Positions 1 to 5,085 of a DNA stretch of 5,085 bases are shown here, piece by piece (the stretch's first letter is position 1; every line of letters begins with the position of its first letter). The notes beneath the pieces were generated by a model. The model searched no databases and was not told where the DNA came from. It worked only from the letters and a program-made list of their open reading frames with translations. The stretch comes from Bifidobacterium breve (GTDB lineage Bacteria > Bacteroidota > Bacteroidia > Chitinophagales > Chitinophagaceae), in contig CALPJR020000090.1 in assembly GCA_943323935.2 (NCBI GenBank), positions 1 to 5,085 of the forward strand, written 5' to 3'. The position numbers and the translations under genes are program-made.

Positions 1-13
1 TACAAAATCGCCG

Positions 14-21
14 TAAATTTG
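14..21 (+). promoter_or_regulatory. Candidate Bacteroidota -7 promoter box (distal)
   Basis: The sequence TAAATTTG fits the TAnnTTTG consensus of the primary sigma factor in Bacteroidota. Any matching -33 element would lie outside the window. A very similar box lies 54 bases downstream, and both sit in a similar context (cxgTAxxTTTGCC). This could be a distal start site for the ccmC transcript or a chance match in AT-rich DNA. Confidence 0.2.
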
Positions 22-67
22 CCAATATAAGATTTGCTCAAAAATTAGGCGGTTCATTTAAAAGCTG

Positions 68-75
68 TAATTTTG
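68..75 (+). promoter_or_regulatory. Candidate -7 promoter box for the ccmC-ccmD-gdhA run
   Basis: TAATTTTG, in the context TGTAATTTTGCC, fits the Bacteroidota -7 consensus TAnnTTTG. Transcription would start a few bases downstream, giving a leader of roughly 40 bases before the ccmC ATG at 124. No clear TTG (-33) lies at the usual 17-23 base spacing; the nearest candidate is TTAGG at 45-49. The position suits the downstream run, but the motif is short and the assignment is inferred. Confidence 0.4.
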
Positions 76-123
76 CCAAACAGCCGTTAGTTTTAGAGCT
101 AATCGATTAAATATTAAGAAGCT

Positions 124-804
124 ATGCTGCATAAAAAATGGTGGAAACTGTTGTCTGTTATCTTGCTTTTGTACACTTGTACCTATGGTTTTTTGGTGAA
201 AGTGCCTAAGTTAGATGACCGTATGCAGGAGTCCATTCGTAATTTCTTTTTTCATGTGCCTATGTGGTTTGGCATGATGATTTTATTGTTTGTTTCATTG
301 GTGTATTCTATTAAATATTTAAGGTCTTCAAGTTTAGTGCATGATATTTATGCACAAGCATACGCAGCAATGGGTTTAATTTTTGGTGTCTTAGGCATCA
401 TTACAGGCGCATTATGGGCCAATTATCAGTGGGGAAGTCCATGGGTAGGTGATCCAAAGCAGAATGGTGCTGCAATCGCATTGCTCATTTACTTTGCCTA
501 TTTTGTTTTAAGAGGAAGTTTAGTGGATGCAGAAAAAAAAGCAAGACTTTCTGCAGTCTATAATATTTTTTCATTTTTCATGTTGTTTCCAACGCTTTGG
601 ATTTTACCAAGATTAACAGAGTCCTTGCATCCTGGAGGACAGGGCAGTGATGGCAATCCTGGTATCAATGGTAAAGACATGTCCGCGAATATGCGCACTG
701 TATTTTATCCAGCAGTGATTGGATGGACTTTATTAGGCGTTTGGATTACCACCTTGAAAATTCGTGTACAAATGATCCAATTAAAAAAAGAAGGCATCTT
801 ATAA
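124..804 (+). CDS. ccmC: Cytochrome c maturation haem-handling protein CcmC (CcsA/CcmC family)
   Basis: This 226-residue inner-membrane protein is of the haem-handling CcmC/CcsA family. In System I cytochrome c maturation, CcmC holds haem at the periplasmic face and passes it to CcmE. About six membrane segments are visible (near residues 8-26, 46-65, 80-100, 115-131, 143-162 and 192-210). The tryptophan-rich motif is WGSPWVGDPKQNG at 103-115. Candidate axial haem ligands flank it: H44 in FFFHVPMW and H169 in SLHPGG. The third tryptophan of the classic WGxxWxWD motif is replaced by glycine (G109), with D110 kept. Residues 171-185, in the loop after H169, are rich in glycine. The start has little Shine-Dalgarno character, as is usual in this phylum. 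It is followed 18 bases later by a CcmD-like gene, which supports CcmC over the larger CcmF or System II CcsA. Confidence 0.9.
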   Translation: MLHKKWWKLLSVILLLYTCTYGFLVKVPKLDDRMQESIRNFFFHVPMWFGMMILLFVSLVYSIKYLRSSSLVHDIYAQAYAAMGLIFGVLGIITGALWANYQWGSPWVGDPKQNGAAIALLIYFAYFVLRGSLVDAEKKARLSAVYNIFSFFMLFPTLWILPRLTESLHPGGQGSDGNPGINGKDMSANMRTVFYPAVIGWTLLGVWITTLKIRVQMIQLKKEGIL

Positions 805-822
805 CCTACAATTATTAAATAT

Positions 823-981
823 ATGTTAACCTTATTACAAGCACAACAAGCAGCATCACAAAGTATTATGTTGCAGAATGGAAAAATATTCTTAGTCATG
901 TCAGTGGTTTGTATTGTGCTGATTGGCCTTTTTTTATATGTCACTTCAATCGATAAAAAAATTAAACAACTAGAAAAATAA
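823..981 (+). CDS. ccmD: CcmD-like small membrane protein
   Basis: This 52-residue open frame begins MLTLLQAQQAASQSIMLQNG and ends KKIKQLEK. It has one hydrophobic segment at about residues 22-41 (IFLVMSVVCIVLIGLFLYVT), followed by a lysine-rich tail (residues 45-52) expected to be cytoplasmic. That layout, and its place directly after ccmC, match the CcmD family. CcmD is a single-pass protein that, in studied bacteria, helps release haem-loaded CcmE from the CcmABC complex. Its start lies 18 bases after the ccmC stop, and its stop is 6 bases before the gdhA start, so translation of all three is probably coupled. CcmD proteins are poorly conserved, so the assignment rests mainly on size, topology and position. 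There is a later in-frame ATG (residue 16), but starting there would leave almost nothing before the membrane segment. Confidence 0.8.
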   Translation: MLTLLQAQQAASQSIMLQNGKIFLVMSVVCIVLIGLFLYVTSIDKKIKQLEK

Positions 982-987
982 AAGTAT

Positions 988-2409
988 ATGTCAACAACAT
1001 CAGATTACAGTTTTTTTCAGAGTGTAGAAAAAAGTTTTGATAAAGCATCAAAGTTCACTAATTGGGAGAACGGATTATTAGAGCAAATTAAAGCTTGTAA
1101 TAGCATTTACAGTATGCGTTTTCCAGTAAAAATGGACGATGGCAGAATCGAAGTGATTGAAGCTTACAGAGTACAACACTCTCAGCATAAATCACCATGT
1201 AAAGGTGGTATCCGATTTAGCCTTGCTGTAAATCAAGATGAAGTGATGGCATTGGCCGCTTTGATGACCTACAAATGTGCTATTGTGAATGTGCCATTTG
1301 GTGGAGGTAAAGGTGGTATTAAAATTAGCCCAAGATCTTTAAGCGCGTATGAATTAGAAAAAATCACAAGAAGGTATACTGCAGAATTAGTAAAGAAAAA
1401 TTTTATCGGTCCTGGTATTGATGTGCCTGCTCCAGATTACGGAACAGGTGAGCGTGAAATGGCTTGGATTGTAGATACCTATCAATCATTAAAACCAGGT
1501 GAGATTGATGCAGCTGGTTGTGTGACTGGTAAGCCAGTATCATTGGGTGGTGTGAGAGGTCGTAAAGAAGCCACTGGATTGGGTGTTTTTTTTGGTGTAA
1601 GAGAAGTATGTTTGATGGAAGATGTGATGAAGAAATTAGGCTTAACTGTTGGTATTGAAAATAAGCGTGTGATTGTGCAAGGTTTAGGTAATGTGGGTTA
1701 TTTCTCTGCAAAGTTCTTCAGAACAAATGGCGCTAAGGTAGTTGCAATCGCTGAATTTGAAGGGGCTATTTATTGTGCAGATGGGTTAGATGAGGAAGCA
1801 GTTTTCCAACATAGAAAAACAACAGGCAGCATCTTGAATTTTCCAGGTGCTACCAATATTGAAAAGAGTTCAGATGCATTGGAAATGGAATGTGATATTT
1901 TAATTCCTGCAGCTTTAGAAAATGTCATAGATAAAAATAATGCGCCTCATATTAAAGCAAAGATAATTGGTGAAGCAGCAAATGGGCCTTTAACACCAGA
2001 AGCAGATGATATTTTAACAAAGAAAGGGGTCTTAGTTATTCCAGATATGTATTTGAATGCAGGTGGTGTAACTGTTTCTTATTTTGAGTGGTTGAAGAAC
2101 TTAAGCCACGTTAGATATGGCCGTTTAGAAAAACGTTTTACAGAAAATGCCAATATCAATATCATCAACCAGATTGAAGAGTTAACAGGTAAGAAGGTAA
2201 GTGCGACTGAAAGAGCTGTGATTGCGCATGGTCCAGATGAAATTGATTTAGTGCATAGTGGATTGGAAGAAACAATGATCACTGCAACAAGAGAAATTAT
2301 GGAAATATGGAATGCAAACCCATCTATACCAGATATGAGAACTGCGGCTTATGTTTGTGCAATTAATAAGGTAGCACATTCTTATACCGAACTAGGAATT
2401 TTCCCTTAA
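988..2409 (+). CDS. gdhA: Glutamate dehydrogenase (Glu/Leu/Phe/Val dehydrogenase family)
   Basis: This 473-residue cytoplasmic enzyme reversibly converts glutamate to 2-oxoglutarate and ammonia using NAD(P). The substrate-site lysines of the family are in place: K72 (CKGGIRF), K96 (MTYKCAI) and catalytic K108 (PFGGGKGGI). The catalytic aspartate is D150 (VPAPDYGTG). The spacing from K72 to K96 to K108 is 24 and 12 residues, the same as in the Clostridium symbiosum enzyme as I recall it. The Rossmann fold begins at GLGNVG (232-237), with E256 near the end of its second strand; coenzyme preference cannot be settled by eye. The C-terminal half closely resembles the animal mitochondrial enzyme ([20 protein letters not shown], 355-374). 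It carries an extra stretch at about 381-420 where the animal antenna lies. It is the last gene of the ccmC-ccmD-gdhA run, and a terminator-like hairpin follows 28 bases after the stop. Confidence 0.96.
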   Translation: MSTTSDYSFFQSVEKSFDKASKFTNWENGLLEQIKACNSIYSMRFPVKMDDGRIEVIEAYRVQHSQHKSPCKGGIRFSLAVNQDEVMALAALMTYKCAIVNVPFGGGKGGIKISPRSLSAYELEKITRRYTAELVKKNFIGPGIDVPAPDYGTGEREMAWIVDTYQSLKPGEIDAAGCVTGKPVSLGGVRGRKEATGLGVFFGVREVCLMEDVMKKLGLTVGIENKRVIVQGLGNVGYFSAKFFRTNGAKVVAIAEFEGAIYCADGLDEEAVFQHRKTTGSILNFPGATNIEKSSDALEMECDILIPAALENVIDKNNAPHIKAKIIGEAANGPLTPEADDILTKKGVLVIPDMYLNAGGVTVSYFEWLKNLSHVRYGRLEKRFTENANINIINQIEELTGKKVSATERAVIAHGPDEIDLVHSGLEETMITATREIMEIWNANPSIPDMRTAAYVCAINKVAHSYTELGIFP

Positions 2410-2422
2410 TCTTTAAAGATTA
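2407..2422. repeat. Perfect palindrome spanning two convergent stop codons
   Basis: TAATCTTTAAAGATTA is a perfect 16-base palindrome. CCC at 2403-2405 and GGG at 2423-2425 extend it with one unpaired T (2406). It contains the gdhA stop (TAA, 2407-2409) and the stop of the opposing gene (TTA on this strand, 2413-2415). No T-rich run follows on either strand, so it does not look like a standard intrinsic terminator. It may assist termination, or it may simply reflect two facing stop codons. Confidence 0.5.
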
Positions 2423-2859
2423 GGGTCAATATAATTGGGGAACTGATGCAAGCTATGCAGGTTCCCCATTTTTATTTCCGCACCAATTGTTTGATGTCCA
2501 TTAGATGCGATTAAATATCTTGCATCCAATACTTGTTGGTATTGCAACAATTGAAGAATTGTTTTTTCATCGAGGGATGTATTCCCTTCCTTACACTCAA
2601 TAATCATCCATGGGGTTGTTCCATGATAAACGAGGATGTCAAATCTTTTATTGAGTGTCCCCAATTGAATTGTTTTTTCAATCGCGATAAGTTCTATAGG
2701 GTATTTACAAACTTGAATCAGGTATTGTAATACATTTTGTCTAACCCATTCTTCTGGGGTCAATACCACCCATTTTTTTCTGCAAGGATCAAAGATTTGG
2801 TCTTTTCCACCAATTGATTGGACTTTAAAGTCATAAGATGGGAAATCAACTAAAATCAT
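2413..2859 (-). CDS. Stand-alone HsdR N-terminal-domain (PD-(D/E)xK nuclease-like) protein
   Basis: This 148-residue protein matches the type I restriction enzyme R-subunit N-terminal domain (HSDR_N_2-like) as a free-standing unit. Conserved blocks are IFDPCRKKWVVLTPEEWVRQ (22-41), then RFDIL with D74, and IIECKEG with E88 and K90. D74-x13-E88-x-K90 is the catalytic signature of PD-(D/E)xK nucleases. A following helix, ILQLLQYQQ (101-109), resembles the QxxxY-type motif of this group. There are no helicase or translocase domains, and no hsdM or hsdS genes nearby, so a complete restriction system is not supported. From memory, single-domain proteins of this kind are widespread in Bacteroidota beside housekeeping genes, and their function is not established. 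The ATG start places the conserved block at the usual distance from the N terminus. The gene is divergent from the AMP nucleosidase gene and convergent with gdhA. Confidence 0.85.
   Translation of the reverse strand: MILVDFPSYDFKVQSIGGKDQIFDPCRKKWVVLTPEEWVRQNVLQYLIQVCKYPIELIAIEKTIQLGTLNKRFDILVYHGTTPWMIIECKEGNTSLDEKTILQLLQYQQVLDARYLIASNGHQTIGAEIKMGNLHSLHQFPNYIDPNL
2437..2476 (+). terminator. Candidate intrinsic terminator for gdhA
   Basis: GGGGAAC (2437-2443) pairs with GTTCCCC (2461-2467). Inside the 17-base loop, TGCA (2447-2450) can pair with TGCA (2456-2459). The T-rich run ATTTTTATTT (2467-2476) follows at once on the plus strand. This is the expected layout for stopping transcripts that come from gdhA. 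The hairpin lies wholly within the last codons of the convergent minus-strand gene, so its bases also encode protein on that strand. Confidence 0.65.
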
Positions 2860-2911
2860 GAATTGGAAAAAATAAGTTAATTTTATAAAGTATCAGATCA
2901 AAGATAAGCTT
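2860..2911. promoter_or_regulatory. Divergent promoter region between the HsdR_N gene and amn
   Basis: This 52-base AT-rich spacer must drive both flanking genes. On the minus strand, TATCTTTG (2906 down to 2899) fits TAnnTTTG and would give a leader of about 30 bases for the HsdR_N gene. No well-spaced -33 TTG was found for it. On the plus strand the best candidate is TAATTTTA (2878-2885), one mismatch from the consensus, with TTGG at 2863-2866 too close to be a standard -33. The minus-strand box is the better supported of the two. Confidence 0.4.
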
Positions 2912-3682
2912 ATGAAAACAAAAGAAGAAATTGTAGAAAACTGGTTACCTAGGTATACTGGAGCAAGTTTAGATCAATTTGGTAAATATATCCTTTTGAC
3001 TAATTTCAGCAATTATGTGAAGATGTTTGCCGAAAAACATCAGGTTGAAATCATAGGAAAAGATCGTCCAATGCAATGTGCAACAGCAGAAGGGATCACC
3101 ATTATCAATTTTGGAATGGGTAGTCCTGGTGCTGCTACCATTATGGATTTATTAACTGCAATACAACCCGAAGCTGTTCTGTTCTTAGGAAAGTGCGGAG
3201 GATTAAAGAAAAGAAATAAAGTAGGCGATTTAATTTTACCAATAGCGGCATTAAGAGGAGAGGGAACTTCCAATGATTATTTCCCACCAGAAGTGCCAGC
3301 CTTGCCTGCCTTTGCTTTACAAAAAGCAATTTCAACAACTATAAGAGATAACAATGTAGATTATTGGACTGGAACGGTATACACGACCAACCGAAGAGTT
3401 TGGGAGCATGACGAAGAATTTAAAACCTACTTGACTAAAGTAAGGGCTTATGCTATTGATATGGAAACAGCTACTATTTTTACAGTAGGATTTTACAATA
3501 AGATTCCAACCGGGGCATTATTATTAGTGAGTGATTCTCCAATGGTGCCAGAGGGTGTAAAAACAGAAGCGAGTGATAGTATCGTCACTGCTGAATTTGT
3601 GGAGCGTCATTTGTCAATTGGAATTGAATCATTGAAGCAATTGATCAACGACGGATTGACAGTGAGACATTTGCAATTCTAG
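2912..3682 (+). CDS. amn: AMP nucleosidase (short form, PNP/UDP phosphorylase superfamily)
   Basis: This 256-residue cytoplasmic enzyme is predicted to hydrolyse AMP to adenine and ribose 5-phosphate, as part of purine turnover. Superfamily motifs are FGMGSPGAATIMDLL (67-81, phosphate/ribose-binding glycine loop), LGKCGGL (92-98), AIDMETATIF (181-190, with ribose-binding E185) and LLVSDSP (204-210, with D208 at the position of the catalytic aspartate). It is about half the length of the E. coli enzyme (484 residues) and consists of the catalytic domain alone. Bacteroidota commonly have proteins of this length annotated as AMP nucleosidase. The main alternative is a related nucleoside phosphorylase or hydrolase; substrate cannot be proved from sequence alone. 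It is probably transcribed on its own from the divergent spacer. Its stop (TAG, 3680-3682) is 12 bases from the convergent ccmB stop. Confidence 0.88.
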   Translation: MKTKEEIVENWLPRYTGASLDQFGKYILLTNFSNYVKMFAEKHQVEIIGKDRPMQCATAEGITIINFGMGSPGAATIMDLLTAIQPEAVLFLGKCGGLKKRNKVGDLILPIAALRGEGTSNDYFPPEVPALPAFALQKAISTTIRDNNVDYWTGTVYTTNRRVWEHDEEFKTYLTKVRAYAIDMETATIFTVGFYNKIPTGALLLVSDSPMVPEGVKTEASDSIVTAEFVERHLSIGIESLKQLINDGLTVRHLQF

Positions 3683-3694
3683 ATTATATTTTTT

Positions 3695-4357
3695 CTAGTC
3701 TTTCCATAAGAATGGAAAAAGAATATAGGCAAGTGCGATAATCATGATATCAAATCCAACTAATAATCCAACAAGTTGAGGTAAACCGTTTTGCACAATA
3801 TCAGAGAAAGCTATATTCGCAATTTTCATCAGTAAAAGTAGTTGAGGAATAATCAAAGGAAATCCTAAGATAGCCATGATGGCGGAAGGCTGTTGTGCTT
3901 TTGCAGCAATCGCCGCTAAAAAGCTAAATACCAAACTCAAACTTATTCCACCCAAGCAACTTATTCCAAAGAACAATACAATATGCGTTAATGGATTGCC
4001 TAGTAACACCATGAATAGCATCAAACTCAATGCACTCATAATACACATCAATAAACTATTGAAAATGAGTTTTGATAAAATAAAATTAACGGGGCTAACA
4101 ATCGAATAAAAATAAAGCATCCTTCCTCTTCCTTCTTGCAAGAAGCTTCTTGCCACTGCATTGATACAAATAAAAAGTAAAGTGATCCAATAAAGTCCAT
4201 TCCATACTTTATCTTCTGGAAGGCCCATGGTTAAGTAGATCACAAAAGTGGTAGAGGCTAAATAAATCAAGATGCCAAAAAAAGTATACTGCTGTCTCCA
4301 TTCAAGTAGCAAGTCTTTTTTAAGAAGCGTGGTGATATTTTTAAGCGATTCTTTCAT
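3695..4357 (-). CDS. ccmB: Haem exporter membrane protein CcmB
   Basis: This 220-residue integral membrane protein is the permease partner of the CcmA ATPase in the CcmABCD complex, which drives release of haem-loaded CcmE during cytochrome c maturation. The N terminus has the family pattern LLKKDLLLEWRQQ (11-23). About six hydrophobic segments follow (near 24-43, 54-72, 95-120, 125-150, 157-178 and 196-216). The loop SFLQEGRGRMLYFY (71-84) and the FPLIIPQLLL stretch (166-175) are typical of CcmB, and the length matches the usual 215-225 residues. It lies 13 bases after tdk on the same strand, so the two are probably co-transcribed. It is not next to ccmC or ccmD, which are about 2.7 kb away on the other strand, and ccmA is not in the window. 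Confidence 0.92.
   Translation of the reverse strand: MKESLKNITTLLKKDLLLEWRQQYTFFGILIYLASTTFVIYLTMGLPEDKVWNGLYWITLLFICINAVARSFLQEGRGRMLYFYSIVSPVNFILSKLIFNSLLMCIMSALSLMLFMVLLGNPLTHIVLFFGISCLGGISLSLVFSFLAAIAAKAQQPSAIMAILGFPLIIPQLLLLMKIANIAFSDIVQNGLPQLVGLLVGFDIMIIALAYILFPFLWKD
3701..3718. other. Small hairpin at the amn/ccmB convergent junction
   Basis: TTTCCAT (3701-3707), loop AAGA, ATGGAAA (3712-3718) forms a perfect 7-base-pair stem inside the last codons of ccmB. A T run (3689-3694) lies on the amn side, before the hairpin when read from amn, and no T run follows the stem on either strand. It is therefore not a standard intrinsic terminator, though it is the only compact structure I see between the two convergent genes. 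Confidence 0.3.
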
Positions 4358-4370
4358 TCAGCTTATAGGC

Positions 4371-4934
4371 TTATTTTGTTGCGCAGATTCTACATCTTGG
4401 CTCGTAATTATTTTTTTCACCCAATACCACTGTGCCTTTTTCGGCACTTGTTCTATATGAGACATTCGCTAAATGACCACATTGCACACAAATAGCATGT
4501 AGTTTGGTGATGAAATCAGCAATGGCTAATAGTTGTGGCATAGGTCCAAACGGCTTACCTAAATAATCCATATCTAATCCAGCAACAATCACTCGTTTGC
4601 CTTGCATGATCAGCGTTTCACAAACAGGAATAATTTCATGATCAAAAAACTGTGCTTCGTCAATACCCACCACATCCGCATCTGCTACATGTAATAAAAT
4701 ATTTTTTGCGAAGTCAATTGGAATGGAAGGAACAGAGTTGGCATCATGACTCACCACATGCTCTTTATCATACCTGGTATCGGTTGCTGGTTTGTAAATG
4801 ACTACTTTTAAATTTGCTATTTGAGCTCTTTTAAGTCTTCTAATTAACTCTTCGGTTTTGCCGCTAAACATGCTGCCACAAACGACCTCAAGCCATCCTC
4901 TTTTTTCTTTTGAAAAGTTTTGTTCAATAAACAT
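4371..4934 (-). CDS. tdk: Thymidine kinase (type II, TK1-like)
   Basis: This cytoplasmic salvage enzyme phosphorylates thymidine to dTMP with ATP. I choose the ATG at 4934, giving 187 residues and starting MFIEQ. The open frame extends 20 codons upstream to a TTG at 4994, but family members in this phylum, as I recall them, start at the MF(L/I)E position. A -7 promoter-like box also overlaps that TTG. Numbering from the ATG, the Walker A loop is GSMFSGKT (20-27), and DEAQFF (92-97) holds Walker-B-type D92 and catalytic-base E93. The block [18 protein letters not shown] (119-136) is typical of the family. Two cysteine pairs, C149/C152 (CVQC) and C181/C184 (CRIC), form the structural zinc site. 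The substrate lasso precedes the second pair. It is the first gene of a tdk-ccmB minus-strand pair. Confidence 0.95.
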   Translation of the reverse strand: MFIEQNFSKEKRGWLEVVCGSMFSGKTEELIRRLKRAQIANLKVVIYKPATDTRYDKEHVVSHDANSVPSIPIDFAKNILLHVADADVVGIDEAQFFDHEIIPVCETLIMQGKRVIVAGLDMDYLGKPFGPMPQLLAIADFITKLHAICVQCGHLANVSYRTSAEKGTVVLGEKNNYEPRCRICATK

Positions 4935-4991
4935 AGACAATAATGCAATTTCTTTTTCGTTCTTAAATAAATCCTTATTCTTTAATTCCTT

Positions 4992-4999
4992 CAAAAGTA
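4992..4999 (-). promoter_or_regulatory. Candidate -7 promoter box for tdk-ccmB
   Basis: On the minus strand, TACTTTTG (4999 down to 4992) fits the Bacteroidota TAnnTTTG consensus. Transcription would begin near 4985, leaving a leader of about 50 bases before the ATG at 4934. The last three bases of the box are the TTG that opens the longest reading frame, so a transcript from here could not use that codon. No clear -33 TTG lies at the expected spacing, which limits confidence. Confidence 0.4.
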
Positions 5000-5008
5000 G
5001 ACATTCCT

Positions 5009-5085
5009 ATGGAAAGAGTTGCCGCTTTGGTTGAAAAATTAACCACACAATTGGCCGAAAAGGCAGACAAAAGCCAATTAAAACA
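5009..5085 (+). CDS. Start of a gene of unknown function (cut by the window edge)
   Basis: An ATG at 5009 opens a frame that runs off the right edge. The 25 complete codons start MERVAALVEKL and continue with alternating hydrophobic and charged residues (TTQLAEKADKSQLK). This suggests an amphipathic or coiled-coil helix; there is no signal peptide. It is divergent from tdk across a 74-base spacer (4935-5008) and may share regulatory DNA with it. I have no firm family assignment. It resembles the N termini of small helical hypothetical proteins from Bacteroidota, but too little is visible to name it. No clear plus-strand promoter box was found. Confidence 0.6.
   Translation, partial: MERVAALVEKLTTQLAEKADKSQLK

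Noticed and set aside
1..57. Minus-strand ATG at 57 opening 19 codons to the left edge (MNRLIFEQILYW...)
   Set aside because: Too short to judge, with no recognisable motif and no clear promoter or ribosome site; a divergent gene is possible but not supported.
3..110. Plus-strand open run of 35 codons from the left edge to TAA at 108, possibly the tail of an upstream gene
   Set aside because: The translation (starting QNRRKFANIRF) is not recognisable, and the stretch contains two promoter-like boxes; without sequence further left it cannot be told from chance.
705..944. Minus-strand open frame of 79 codons
   Set aside because: It lies opposite the end of ccmC and nearly all of the CcmD-like gene, both of which have family-like sequence; its own translation looks random.
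1403..1711. Minus-strand open frame of 102 codons inside gdhA
   Set aside because: It is antisense to a strongly conserved enzyme, and its histidine/glutamine/leucine-rich translation is typical of a shadow frame.
2413..2859. A type I restriction-modification system
   Set aside because: Only the N-terminal nuclease-like domain is present, at 148 residues; there is no translocase domain, methylase or specificity gene in the window.
3679..3698. CTAG (3679-3682) and CTAG (3695-3698) as an inverted repeat or terminator
   Set aside because: Only 4-5 base pairs can form. The repeat arises because both convergent genes end in TAG preceded or followed by the complementary base.
3876..4109. Plus-strand open frame of 77 codons inside ccmB
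   Set aside because: It is antisense to a gene with a clear CcmB sequence and membrane pattern, and its translation shows no domain or start signal.

Overview
This is an ordinary-looking chromosomal segment from a member of the Bacteroidota, probably near Chitinophagaceae. The family-level placement is an inference from protein flavour, not from a marker gene. Four things point to the phylum. The DNA is AT-rich. Several TAnnTTTG motifs (the Bacteroidota -7 promoter box) lie upstream of genes. The AMP nucleosidase is the short type. There is also a stand-alone HsdR N-terminal-domain protein and a CcsA/CcmC protein whose tryptophan-rich motif ends in DPKxNG. Eight protein genes are supported: seven complete and one cut by the right edge. 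I see no rRNA, tRNA, CRISPR array, insertion sequence or phage gene.

Layout: bases 1-123 are mostly non-coding and hold candidate promoter boxes. A plus-strand run follows: ccmC (124-804), a 52-residue CcmD-like gene (823-981) and a glutamate dehydrogenase gene (988-2409). The spacers are 18 and 6 bases, so this is probably one transcript. It meets a convergent minus-strand gene for a small HsdR_N-type nuclease-like protein (2413-2859), with only 3 bases between the stop codons. A 52-base divergent spacer then leads to a plus-strand AMP nucleosidase gene (2912-3682). That gene converges, 12 bases apart, on a minus-strand pair reading tdk (4934-4371) then ccmB (4357-3695). At the right edge a new plus-strand gene of unknown function begins at 5009, divergent from tdk.

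Functionally, CcmB, CcmC and the CcmD-like protein are membrane parts of the System I cytochrome c maturation machinery, which moves and presents haem on the periplasmic side. The ATPase CcmA, the haem chaperone CcmE and the CcmF/H ligase parts are not in this window. The other genes are housekeeping metabolism: glutamate/2-oxoglutarate interconversion, AMP breakdown to adenine and ribose 5-phosphate, and thymidine salvage. The most notable points are the split of the ccm genes onto two strands around unrelated genes, a terminator-like hairpin for gdhA inside the coding sequence of the convergent gene, the likely start of tdk downstream of the longest open frame, and an antenna-like insertion in the glutamate dehydrogenase. 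I found no convincing undescribed system.
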